Assembly: GCA_964017065.1 (NCBI GenBank)
Contig: OZ024784.1
Coordinates: 491,337-555,336 of the forward strand
Direction of reading: 5' to 3'
DNA length: 64,000 bases
Origin: Haliclona indistincta
Lineage: Eukaryota; Porifera; Demospongiae; Haplosclerida; Chalinidae
Shown: positions 9,614 through 21,800 of the stretch, in pieces
Numbering within the stretch: the stretch's first letter is position 1
How the letters are laid out: every line of letters starts with the position of its first letter
Notes under the pieces: generated by a model
What the model was told of the DNA's origin: nothing
Database searches by the model: none
What the model saw: only the letters and a program-made list of their open reading frames with translations
Position numbers and translations under genes: made by a program

Positions 9614-12600
9614 ACTGTTCTTCCTTGTATGTAGCTGTACCAATGGTGACTATATCAGCTCAATCACTAACAGCACTGGTTGATAGTAACATGACTCTAG
9701 TGTGTATGATCACACAAGACTGCTTATCCCTACCTGTCACTATCCTGTGGAGCCATCATGGAGTAGCTTCTCTAATGAACACTTCACAACACATCATAAC
9801 AACTACTACTAACATGTCAGAAAGTAGCTTAACACTGATCCAAGTTGATCCATCAGTTAATAACAGAGACTACACTTGTACTGCCACAACTAGTGCTGGA
9901 ACAAACAACGCTACAGTAACACTCACTGTACAAGGTATTACACCCCTACTAACAACCTTAGCTTCATGACAACCTCTCTCTCTCTCCCTATCTCTCTCTA
10001 GCTTCTCCCACAATAAACACAACTGGTGGTCTAGTACAGATTGATGAGGGAGCTACTAAAACACTGGAGTGTCTCTATGATGGTCTCCCTGCTCCATCAG
10101 ATGCAGTAGAGTGGTATCACAATGGAGCACTTGTTACTAGTATTACTAGTCCTAGAGTGAGCCTGGACATCATCAATGCTACTAGTTATCAATCAGGCAT
10201 TCCAGCATTCATTGGTGCACTAACCATCACTAATGCCAAACGCACTGACACTGGTTACTACTCATGTCAAGTTACTAATGGAGTTGGTCCAACAGCATCA
10301 CTTCATCAGCCATTTTCGTTGACTGTGCTAAAACGTGAGTGAATGTTTGATATAGTGGCCACCTTTCAGTGATATGTTGTTGTAGCTGACTATTGCAGTC
10401 CTTCTCCGTGTCTCAATGGCGCCACATGTAGGAATGAGTTATCCTCTTACCTGTGTGACTGTGCTCCAAACTGGACTGGTCTAACATGTGAAAAAGGTCA
10501 GTTAAACTTGACATCTTACACACTACCCATCATTCTGAATCACAGAGGAGCTAATGAGATCCAAGCCAGTTATTATTGTTCCTCCTCAACAACAGTATGT
10601 TACATTTGGGTCTACAGTCAACCTGACATGTGTAGCCAAAGGCAATCCTCAACCAGCTATACAATGGTTTCACAACAGCGAAACTATCATAGGAGCTGTC
10701 ACTTCATTCTACATTATTGATGAGCTTGATCTAGTTAGCAGAGGGCAGTATTACTGCAGTGCTAGTAATGATGAAGGAGCAAGCAGGAGTGACATTGTGA
10801 TTGTTAAGATCAGAGGTATGCCACTGTGAAGAAACATGTATTGCCTTCATGTACATGTACATGTATATTAGGGAGGCACGGTAGTGCATGCCTCCCTAGG
10901 GTTGAACGAGAAAAAAAGATGGCGGCTACATACAATGTATTAATGAGTTTTCGTCAAAATTTGCAAATCTGGCTAGAAATGCTCCAAAAGTGTTGAAAAT
11001 CAACTCTAAGTGTTCTAAATATCATTTTGAGACAGTTTCTGTAAGAAATAGAGGGTGAAGGATTTCAAGGTGCTTAACCCTTTAATTACTAAATTATCCA
11101 GCTGAAATTTTAACCTCGTAAATGCTGACCACTTCTCTCGTGAATATCTCGTGTGTCTTTTGAGCTACTGGTCTCAAATTTGCGTCCTTTTACCCCAGTG
11201 AGTAGCCGCAATTTCCCACACTCAAGTCGGTCAATATGCCCCTCCCACTTCGAAAGTGAAGCCGATAAAGTGCAACGACCTCGTCAAATTTTGCTCAAAG
11301 TTAGTACTTTGGGGCTGGCTGCTGAAAAGTACACACAAATAGCAGTGGTTTTGGTGAGTGCAAAATGTAGCCCAGATCATAGAGAATGTCCAAAAATGTG
11401 TTTCCGAGCATCCTGAAGCCATGAAATGTCCTAATTTTCTTGGCAGCCATTTTGTTTTTCCTAAAATGTTGTGAATTTGGGATAGTACCGGTTTGCCTAC
11501 TCCCACTTCGCCTACTCCCATTTTGCCTACTTACAGCCCCAAAGGGACGTTTTGCCTACGCAAGCCGCCTTCGGCGGCTTATATTATCTACGCGCGCGCG
11601 TACAGAATCACTATAATGGCTTGTTTATAGCACTGGTCGGCCAGCTCGTTCCGGTGGCGCAGCGGTTTAGTGCGGTGGCTTGTAGTGCAAATGTTCAGGG
11701 TTTGATTCCCGCTCAGTACTTATTATTTTTAATTTTTTTTCCCCAGAAAACTTAAGTTTTTTTTAACTAAGTCGATCGTCGGGACAGCTTGCAGATCCAG
11801 TGGGACGAAGGCCCTGTTTAGGACGACCCTCTCGACGATCTTTAGCCAGGGCCGAAGGCCCGGTTTAGGGCGACCCTCCCGACGATCCTTAGGCTTACCA
11901 AGGGCCGAAGGCCCGGTTTAGGACACCCTCCCGACGATCCTTAGGCTTACCAAGGGCCGAAGGCCCGGTTTAGGACACCCTCCCGACTTTGCACAGTTAG
12001 GAGAAGGTTTTTAGGGTTCAGGGTTTAGGGTTTAGTTTTGCTTACTTCTAGTAGGCAAAACGTCCCTTTGGGGCTGTAAGTAGGCAAAATGGGAGTAGGC
12101 GAAGTGGGAGTAGGCGAACAGGTACCAAATCGCGAATTTTGCACTGAAGCCATAGAAATGCCGAAGCCAATACGTTTGGCGCAGGGGGCGCGACGAAAAC
12201 CGGTCAATTTTTTGCGGTTATTTGTATTCTTCAATTTGGCTTAATTTTGGGATATTTTAACACTTTTTGATAAAGTTATGGTGTCTGAAGTATGTATGTC
12301 GCCAAATGGCGACATTATATTAGGGGTTAAAGGGTTAATGAGTCCCTTTAAGGCCTATAGCGGCTTTAGCCGCCATAATTGACTCCACCTACTCTAGACG
12401 TCATAAAAAGTGCAAAAAATGCTCTAGAAAGGTCAAATCAAGTTCATTTGCAAAAGATGACTTTACCTGAAAAAACCACCTGTTTTTCGGCGCGCCCTCC
12501 CCACTAGAACGTACTGCACGGGGGGAATTTTAAAGGGGGGTGTCCCCCCGTTAACCCGGGGTTCGAAGGGGGAGAGCCCCTCGCCACTTTTGGCATTTTT

Positions 12601-15600
12601 AAGGCTTCAGGATGCCCGAAAATGCATACTTGGGCATGGAATATGGTCTAAACTATGCTGTTTGCTCACCTGGACACCACCAGGTTTTTGTATCAGTCAC
12701 AAGGGCTAAACGAAGACCAAAATTGGCTGGAAAATGACGAGGTCGCAGCACTTAAGCGGCTTCAGTTCCGAAGTGGGAGTGGCCAACTCAGAGTTTAGTA
12801 CATGGTTGTGAACTTTGACATACCAGGAAACAGCAGTGCTAGTTTGGAATAGCTAACGTACTGCATGTTGTAGAAAATGCAAGACAAACTGTCAGTTTAG
12901 AGCAAGTCGAATTTTTGTCGAAATAATTCAGTCCCTAAAGAGTTAATCACCTTATAATCCATCAAGCCATATTTCATCCAAAACTGATTTTATATGACAT
13001 TTAAAACACTTGGAGTTGATTTTCAACAACTTTGGAGCAATTCCAGCAAGATTTACAATTTTTGATGACAATCATTAATGAGTTTTCGTCAAAATTTGCA
13101 AATCTGGCTAGAAATGCTCCAAAAGTGTTGAAAATCAACTCTAAGTGTTCTAAATATCATTTTGAGACAGTTTCTGTAAGAAATAGAGGGTGAAGGATTT
13201 CAAGGTGCTTAAGCGTTCAAACGCTGATATTTCGCCTGGTGATGAATATTTTAAGTCTATGGACACTTAGATCTGCTCTCTGGCGTTGCCCCATCTTACA
13301 GTAGAAGGGAGATGGCTCGAAATGGTTACTAAAGTGACGAACCTGGAAACGGTGAAAATCGAGTTTCGTCATCTAAGTTTTCTTCTTTCTTTCTTCAACT
13401 CGCCTAGCGCCTTTACGCGAGCAGTGCCGATACTAAAACACCCACGAACAGTCGTGAAATTCCCCTGGCAGGTGCCTTTTGAACCTTGTTTTTAGCGAAA
13501 CTGCGATATACATTCCGTGAGTTCTCGATCGTGATTCATTGACAGCTAAGTGTTAGACGCCATTAGTGTGATTGCGCAATACGCACGTGATCAAGCAGTA
13601 GTTAGCGCACGTGACCGAGCACTAACTTGAGTATAGCCGCGCCGTATGGATCACGGAGAACACATATGTGTCTTGAGTCTTCGAAGAACTGTAAACCCAT
13701 GTAGGATCACCATTCTGCGCTTGCCAGATAATTATAACCGCCGTATAGGTCTACAAACAAGTGTGGGCGGGGCTCGAATGCAATTGCATGTATGCGTAGG
13801 CGAGCTGATATGTACAGCATAACAATTATTTTTAGCTACAAGTTTAAAAGCCATCAACAACAGGAAACTAAACCAATACGTGCATGATATTGAACTGCAC
13901 TTCACTGAAAAAGAAAAAAGGACACAAACAAGAAAATTAAAAAGATTTCTATCGAAATCAAAAGGATGTAGGGCTGTGAAGGCTACCACTGGTCCACTAA
14001 CAAGGAACAAGCATGGAATGGTAACACAATAGACTTGCTAACAGACCATAGATCCCTACATCAGTGGCTGTACACAAGCTGAATGCTCGTCAGGTGTCAG
14101 CAAACAAGTAGGTCAACCACACGAGCCACTGATGTAGGGATCTATGGTCTGTTAGCAAGTCTATTGTGTTACCATTCCATGCTTGTTCCTTGTTAGTTTA
14201 CATTGTGGACCGGTGGTAGCCTTCACAGCCCTACATCCTTTTGATTTCGATAGAAATCTTTTTAATTTTCTTGTGTAAACATGTGTTCAGTCTCTGTAGT
14301 CACTTTTACAGAGGTTTGCAATTTGCTTTACTAATTGATTTCCAACTAGCAAACTGGTGTAGTACGCTTTCTGTATATTAGGGAGGCACGGTAGTGCCTC
14401 CCTATGTAGGGATGGCCAAGAAAACAAAATGGCGGCTACATACAATGTATTAGCGTTCAAACGCTGTTATTACACCTGGTGATGAATTTAGTTCGTCCAA
14501 AGACACTTAAATCTGCTTTCTAGCGTTGCCCCATCTTACAGTAGCAAGGAGATTGCTCGAAATGGTAAATAAAGTGACGAACCTGGAAACGGTGAAAATC
14601 GTGAAGAACAACTCACCGAGTAAGTTCGTGTAGTATCACCGTTCTGTTGCTCGCCAGATAGTAACACAGCTTTACAGAATTTCGTAACCTAAAGTGGGCG
14701 GGGCTCGATTGCTTTGCAGAATGGATGAGCTAGTTTCAGTATTTAGGAATAATACATTTTGAGCTACAAGTTAAAAAGGTCACAAAAAGTATCAACAACA
14801 GCAAACCAAACTAATAGTGTAAACAGAGAAATACATGATCTTGCCGAATTCAAAAATTTGGACTCAAAAAAGGACACAAACAAGAAAATAAAAAGATTTC
14901 TAACGAAATCATAAGGATGTAGGGATGAATGAAATCTGCTGCTGGTCCACAATGTAAACCAACAAGGAACTAGCATGGAATGGTAACACAATTGACTTGC
15001 TAACAGACCATAGATCCCTACATCAGTGGCTGTACAACATTTTTTTTCACAGTCAAGTGTAATTCAATTAATTCAATGCACTTCGGTGTCAGTCAACGGG
15101 AACTAGCTGAATTAGCTATAGTCTACCACAGCAGCCACTGATGTAGGGATCTATGGTCTGTTAGCAAGTCAATTGTGTTACCATTCCATGCTAGTTCCTT
15201 GTTGGTTTATATTGTGGACCAGCAGCAGATTTCATTCATAACTACATCCTTATGATTAATTTTCGTTAGAAATCTTTTTATTTTCTTTTTCTTATAAGAA
15301 TAACAAATAATATCGCTCAGCGCATGATCAAGGTAGCTGTTGGTTGTGACGCAACCTGCAAAACCCTGTATTCGTGAGCTGGATAAGGATACTGAACACA
15401 TTAGTGTATGAAGGTGTTACTCTATAATTTATTATAATGCTTTATCTTTGTGATGTGGAAGTATGCATCTTAGCACAAACCATGTTTAACCCTTTAAGCC
15501 CTAATGACGCCATTTGGCGTCATACGTACTTCAGACAGCATAACTTTAAAAGTAAAAAAGTTTTAATAAAAAAAAACTAAAAAGTGTAGGGATGACGCTT

Positions 15601-18600
15601 GCAAAAGTAAAGGAACAAGATGGGACGATGCTTGCAAAAGTAGAGGAACAACATGGGATATGCTTGCAAAAGTAAAGGAACAAGATGGGATGATGCTTGC
15701 AAAAGTAAAGGAACAAGATGGGATGATGCTTGCAAAAGTAAAGGAACAAGATGGGATGATGCTTGCAAAAGTAAAGGAACAAGATGGGATGATGCTTGCA
15801 AAAGTAAAAGTCCCAAGTATCCCTACATCAGCGGCTTGCTGCAATGACGTGCAACTGATAAATGTGGAATCCTCTTCCTATACCTTTTACAACCGTCAAT
15901 TACGTAATCGGACTGAGTCCTCCAAACCACAAATACCTCTAGTTATTTACAACCGTCAATTACTTCATCGGACTGCGTCCTCCAAACACAGATACCTCTA
16001 AGTTATTTACAACTGTCAACTACTTCATCGGACTGCGTCCTCCAAACACAGATACCTCTAAGTTATTTACAACTGTCAACTACTTCATCGGACTGCGTCC
16101 TCCAAACACAGATACCTCTAAGTTATTTACAACTGTCAACTACTTCGGACTGCGTCCTCCTAAACACAGATACCTTCATCTTGTTATTTACAACCGTCAA
16201 TTACTTCATCGGACTGCGTCCTCCTTCAAGCCGCTGATGTAGGGATACTTGGGACTTTTACTTTTGCAAGCATCATCCCATCTTGTTCCTTTACTTTTGC
16301 AAGCATCATCCCATCTTGTTCCTTTACTTTTGCAAGCATCATCCCATCTTGTTCCTTTACTTTTGCAAGCATCATCCCATCTTGTTCCTTTACTTTTGCA
16401 AGCATATCCCATGTTGTTCCTCTACTTTTGCAAGCATCGTCCCATCTTGTTCCTTTACTTTTGCAAGCGTCATCCCTACACTTTTTAGTTTTTTTTTATT
16501 AAAACTTTTTTACTTTACTTGTTTTTGTTACTTTTTTGATCACTATCAGTTTGAACTTATTAGCTGTATTCTATGCTATAGCTTTTACTTCATTTTTACA
16601 ACTCTGTGAGCAGCAGGTACTAGTCTAGTAGATCAGAAGGCGCATAGCCTCTAGACAGAGTCAAGAAACATGGAATGTTATTATCGGCAATCACAAGAAT
16701 AATGAAAAGGTTTAAATTAGTTAGAGAGGTTGAGAGTATGAGTTGAAAACATGATATTTCTACTGTGATGGATGAAGAAGAGACTAACACTAACAACTCA
16801 GTCGAGTGGAACACTATGATGATCATGGCTAGTCCGTAGACTAGTCCCAGGCTTGCATATTGATGTTGATATCACGATCACAGAGGCTTCTAGCTTTTTA
16901 CAATGATCAATGTCCAGTTGTCAACAGCACAGGGGTCCTATGGGTATAGCTTACGCCGGGTAGTGTAAGAAACTAGTAGCCTTGAGATCGGGTAGCATCA
17001 CCGTCGTCCGGTTCGTACCTGCCGTGGGTCATGATGTCAGCATAGACAGATCAGTGTTACCCAGGGTATGGTATACTGCTTGTTCATACCTCTAGGCTCT
17101 AGCTTGCGCGCTGAAGCGCCCAGAGCAGTGAGAACCGAGAAAGCTGATGTGGGCGGAGTCAAAGATCAGCGGCGACAAGAGGGTTAATTAATGGAGTCGC
17201 TCTAACTGTCCAAAACGGTCCAAAAACCATGTTTTTCAAGGATTACTCGCTTCTGGTGGTGTTTGATGCCTATCTAAGAACTAAGTGCACTACCCCAGAT
17301 ATATACACATGCGATGGTGCAGGTTTGGTAGTGATTCGTTCACTCAGGACAGCGCTAGGCTTGTCAAAAGAAGAAGAAGAAGAAGTGAACAATTCGCGTG
17401 GGCGGCGATTTTGTTTTACTACTTTAGAAACGTCTGCCAGCTTTGCCAAAGGTATTTTCATGCTCAGAACAATCGTCTGATCAATCGTAGATGTCTAGAA
17501 TCTCGATAAACGCTAAAACAGCGACGATCTGCAACTTGCTCCCTGAGAGTCGCCATCTTGATTTTCGTCGTCAAGCAAGCAATCCCGGCGACTTTCATAG
17601 ACTTCCTACAAGCGCTTACACTTCAGATTCCCTCAGAGATAGTTAAAATGCAGTAGAAATGTATAACAGAAGAGATATGTGCGAAAACTAATTTTCACAC
17701 ATGAGTAGCCGCCATCTTAATTCGATGTCATCCCTACATATCATTGCCTATCGGCAATGATAATGAATAAAATATCCCAAAATTAAGCCAAATTGAAGAA
17801 TACAAATAACCGCAAAATTGACCAGTTTTCGGCGTGCCCCCTGCACTAAACATTTTATGGCTTCGGGTGCTTGGTAAACACATTATAGCGCATTATCTAT
17901 GATCTGGGATACAATTTACACTCACCAAAACCGCTGCTATTTATATGTACATTTCAGTAGCCAGCCCCAAAGTACTAACTTTGAGCAAAATTTGACGAGG
18001 TCGCTGCACTTTATCGGCTTCACTTTCGAAGTGGGAGGGGCACATCGACCGACTTGAGTGTGGGCAATTGCGGCTACTCACTGGCGTAAAAGGACGCAAA
18101 TTTGAGACCAGTAGCACTAAAGACACACGAGATATTCACGATAGAAGTGGTCAGCATTTAAAGGTTAAAATTTCAGCAAGATAATTTAGTAATTAAAGGG
18201 TTAATGCATAGTTTATATAGCAAGTTAATGATGTGTTAATTGAATAATATTATTACCATACTTCTAGGTTTGCTCCAGTACAAGATTGAAGTGAGTTTAA
18301 CCCCTAATTTTGTGATACAGTCAATCCTCAATGGATCTGACAACCCAGTTCGAACAAAGCGAGCAATCAGTGACAATTCAAATTTTACAGCAACTACAGA
18401 AAAGCTAGAGACACTGATTTCTGTGGTACGTGCGTGAGTTAATAAACTTGTTTAACTTCCTTGATGAACTACAGCTTGGCAAACTTGATAGAGCTAAAAT
18501 CGGCAAAGAGTCAGCTACAATCATCAATGTACAGTTTGCTCCCAAAAGCACAATAAAGTGAGTACACTCACTCACTCACTCACTCACTCACTCACTCACT

Positions 18601-18746
18601 CACTCACTCACTCACTCACTCACTCACTCACCCTCTCACTCACTCACTCACTCACTCACTCACTCACTCACTCACTCACTCACTCACTCACTCACTCACT
18701 CGCTCGCTCGCTCGCTCACTCACTCACTCATATCTTACAATATCAC

Positions 18747-18826
<80 letters not shown>

Positions 18827-21800
18827 ATCTCTGTTAGATGCCATTCCTTTGTTGGTGTCTGTCATTGTTGCTGATGATCACAATTTAATGGTTGATAGTG
18901 ACGAGCTTGAGAGTGCACTATTGAACGTCATTAAGGGTTTCGTGCTAAGTATCATCCGCTTTGGTAAATTGCATAGCATAGTATTAAGTACTAAGCTTTG
19001 TCTCATTTCACCTTTTAATTGTACCCATTCCATAGCCTTGTACCCATTCCATAGCCTTATACCCCTTCCATAGCCTTGTACCCATTTCATAGTCTTGTAA
19101 ATTAACCATTCCATAGCCTTGTGCCCATTCCATAGCCTTGTGCCCATTCCATAGCCTTGTACCCATTCCATAACCTTGTACTCAGTATGCTGTTTTCCTC
19201 TCTCAGATGCTTGTCCTCAAAATGCCACATTAATACCCTCGTCATCTGGTGATCCTAATCTTCCTGTCATTCTCTCATGGCCACAGACTGATGCTGGGCA
19301 GGCCAGCGAGTTAGTGTGTCCATGTGGGCCTCCTGGCTTCAATATTGGTGTAGTACGGACTGCGACACGTCTATGCTGGAGTGATTTTGTTAATGTAGCT
19401 TTCTGGAGGGAACCCAATGATAGCAGCTGTAACTTCACTGATACTGCTCGACGGCTGTGCAACCTTGCAATGGTGAGGTGCTAAACACATGTATACCATC
19501 ATTAGATAGTTACTGCAGCTGGAGAGAGATGACGAGCTAGCATATGGACTGGACAACATAACTGGAATGACTGAGCAGATAAGATCATTTGAAGTGTCCA
19601 TTTCTACTGCTCTAGTAGAGAAGCTTGTTAATGGCAGCACCATTGGAAACCAAACGGTGACTACATTGTTATTACTCTGTCAATTGTCCTTTCTCCAGCT
19701 ATCAGATCCATTTCTCAACATCATTGACAATCTCTTAGATGTTCCAGAAGAAGAGTTTATTGACAGCAACAATGAAGCCAAGAGCTCAGCAAGGTACGTG
19801 CCGATATCCTTCAGACTATCATAATCGCCGTCATTGTTATGATATCATCTCAGGTTACTCCAGTCATTTGATAATGTAATAGCAAGCTATCCGGTCACAG
19901 ACAATTTCACAGTCTTGACTCGACAGAATTACGTCACATCCATTAGTCTAATAGATGCACCATCAGATGAGTAAGTGATTATTGTTAACCACACCCCTTT
20001 TATGTCCTTAATATAGAGGTAAAGTCTTCAGTGTGAATCAAGGAAATGCTTCTTTCAATGATGACTCTAATGGATCTGCCGTTACCATTCATCTTCCCAG
20101 CTCTCTGTATGGCACTGTTAGATCAGCTCTGGACAATGAAGCCAGTGGTGATTCAGGAGCAGGTTTGCTGAGGCTCACACAGGGTGCTTTCTTTAACAGC
20201 GCACTATTTCTGAGAGCAAACGAGAGCTCAGTTGAGCAGCCACAAGTTGATGGTGTGATTGTTACGGTAGACTTCGTAGGAGCGGAGGTCAGTGGACTGA
20301 ATGAATCGGTGATGATGACATTTCACAAGAACACTGTGAGTCAAGTGTATTCATGCATTCCATCACTATGATGTCATTATTATCAGGGTGTTGGTAATGG
20401 AACACTCCATAATCAGACACAGTTTAATTATAGCTGTAAATACTGGCAACCTGGAGATAGCAGTATGCATGGGCAGTGGTCATCTGATGGTATTACCACA
20501 TTCTACGTCAATGGTAGCCAGCAGGTCTTGTGTAACTCCACCCACTTGACTAGTTTTGCTGTGCTGGTTGACGTCAGCAGCGTTCATACTGTAAGAACAG
20601 CATCAACTCACTTTGTATGCTATTAAACCGTACAATGCAGACGATTGATCCAATCGAGGCTCAAGCACTCTCCATAGTCTCTTACATCGGTTGCACTGTC
20701 TCCATAATCTGTCTTGCACTCACTATAATATTCTTCATCTCATTTGGGTCAGTATGCACTAGTATACTTACTTCATCTTCTGTTGTTATGTGTTGTGTGT
20801 ACAGGAAGAAGTTGTTTGTATCTGTCAATAACTTCGTCCATCTGAACCTGGCAGCTGCTCTACTGGCTGGGCTGATAGTGTTTGTGACGGGCATAGAGAC
20901 AGCTACCAGTAATCGAGTGAGTATAATGATATTGGATTTTACTTCTCATCTATACTATCTTGCTCCATAGATTGGTTGTGCAGCAGTGGCTGCTCTACTC
21001 CATTACTTCTTCCTCTCTGTATTCTGCTGGATGCTGTGCGAGGGAGTCATGCTGTACCTCATGTTGGTGGTGGTGTTCTCGAGGCTCTCTAAGAAATGGT
21101 GGTTCTTCTTGCTACTAGGCTGGGGTGAGTGATCTACTCCATTGAGTGTGTGGTGTTCACAGCTGGTATTACCACACAGTACCTCCACTGGTACCAGTGA
21201 TTATCGGTCTAGCAGCTGCTTCAGATCAATATGGAGTAACAGATAACAATGGAACACTTTTGTTGTAAGTGAAATGTAATTTATACAGAGCAATGTCATT
21301 TTATTCACTATTGTCCAGTTGCTGGCTCTCTACTGATGGTCGTCCTGTGATATGGGCTTTTGCTGCTCCAATGATAGTTATTGTGCTGGTAGGAATTTGT
21401 AACTATTAGACCGCTTTGACATAGTTTATGCTGCACGTTAGATAAACACTGTATTTTTGGTTCTTGTGATGATATCTCTAGTGAAGAACAAGATCAGTAG
21501 GAATGAAGGAGTAATGTCAGACAAAGAGAACAGGATTGACCTAGTCAAGTGAGTGAATACACAACAGGAGCAGCTGCTATCATTCGAACCACACAGGAGT
21601 ATCATCAAGGCATCGCTAATACTACTACCACTGCTTGGTCTGACGTGGGTGATAGGCTTGTTTGCTGTCAATGTCAACACGACTGCTTTTGCTTGGATCT
21701 TTGCTATTTGCAACTCCATACAAGTGAGCATTGAACTGTTTGCTGATCACTACTAACTCTCTCTACCCATCTAGGGAGTGCTAATATTTTTCTTCCATGT

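Larger units (their letters stand above)
11491..12122. mobile_element. Nested TIR element with about 75-bp inverted ends
   Basis: The left end (GTTTGCCTACTCCCACTTCG..) and right end (..CGAAGTGGGAGTAGGCGAAC) are inverted copies of about 75 bp. GTACC flanks both sides as a possible 5-bp target duplication. Inside are a tRNA-like unit (11650-11717) and a 52-bp tandem repeat (11770-11990). Confidence 0.65.
11077..12336 (+). mobile_element. TTAA-type MITE carrying a nested TIR element
   Basis: It starts TTAACCCTTTAATTAC and ends AGGGGTTAAAGGGTTAA, with a GTCGCCAAATGGCGAC hairpin just inside the right end. A second, uninterrupted and inverted copy lies at 17757-18203. Comparing the two shows 11491-12122 to be a later insertion. 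Another end of this family lies near 15492. Confidence 0.6.
10939..13212. mobile_element. Inserted block bounded by 139-bp identical direct repeats
   Basis: 10939-11077 and 13074-13212 are identical by eye over 139 bp and in the same orientation. A TTA/TTAA sits at both outer edges. A diverged inverted copy of part of the repeat precedes the right copy (about 12985-13073). The arrangement could be a TRIM-like terminal direct-repeat element or a repeat-mediated composite. It encloses the MITE at 11077-12336. Confidence 0.5.

Noticed and set aside
11650..11717. Functional tRNA gene
   Set aside because: A and B boxes are present but the acceptor stem and cloverleaf do not form convincingly; more likely a SINE head.
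15546..16609. Repetitive open frames of 64-113 codons on both strands
   Set aside because: They come from a 33-bp tandem repeat (a multiple of three) within palindromic MITE arms; no start context, introns or homology.
18558..19073. Open frame of THSL and SLSL repeats
   Set aside because: Microsatellite readthrough joined by chance to the real exon 18827-18963.
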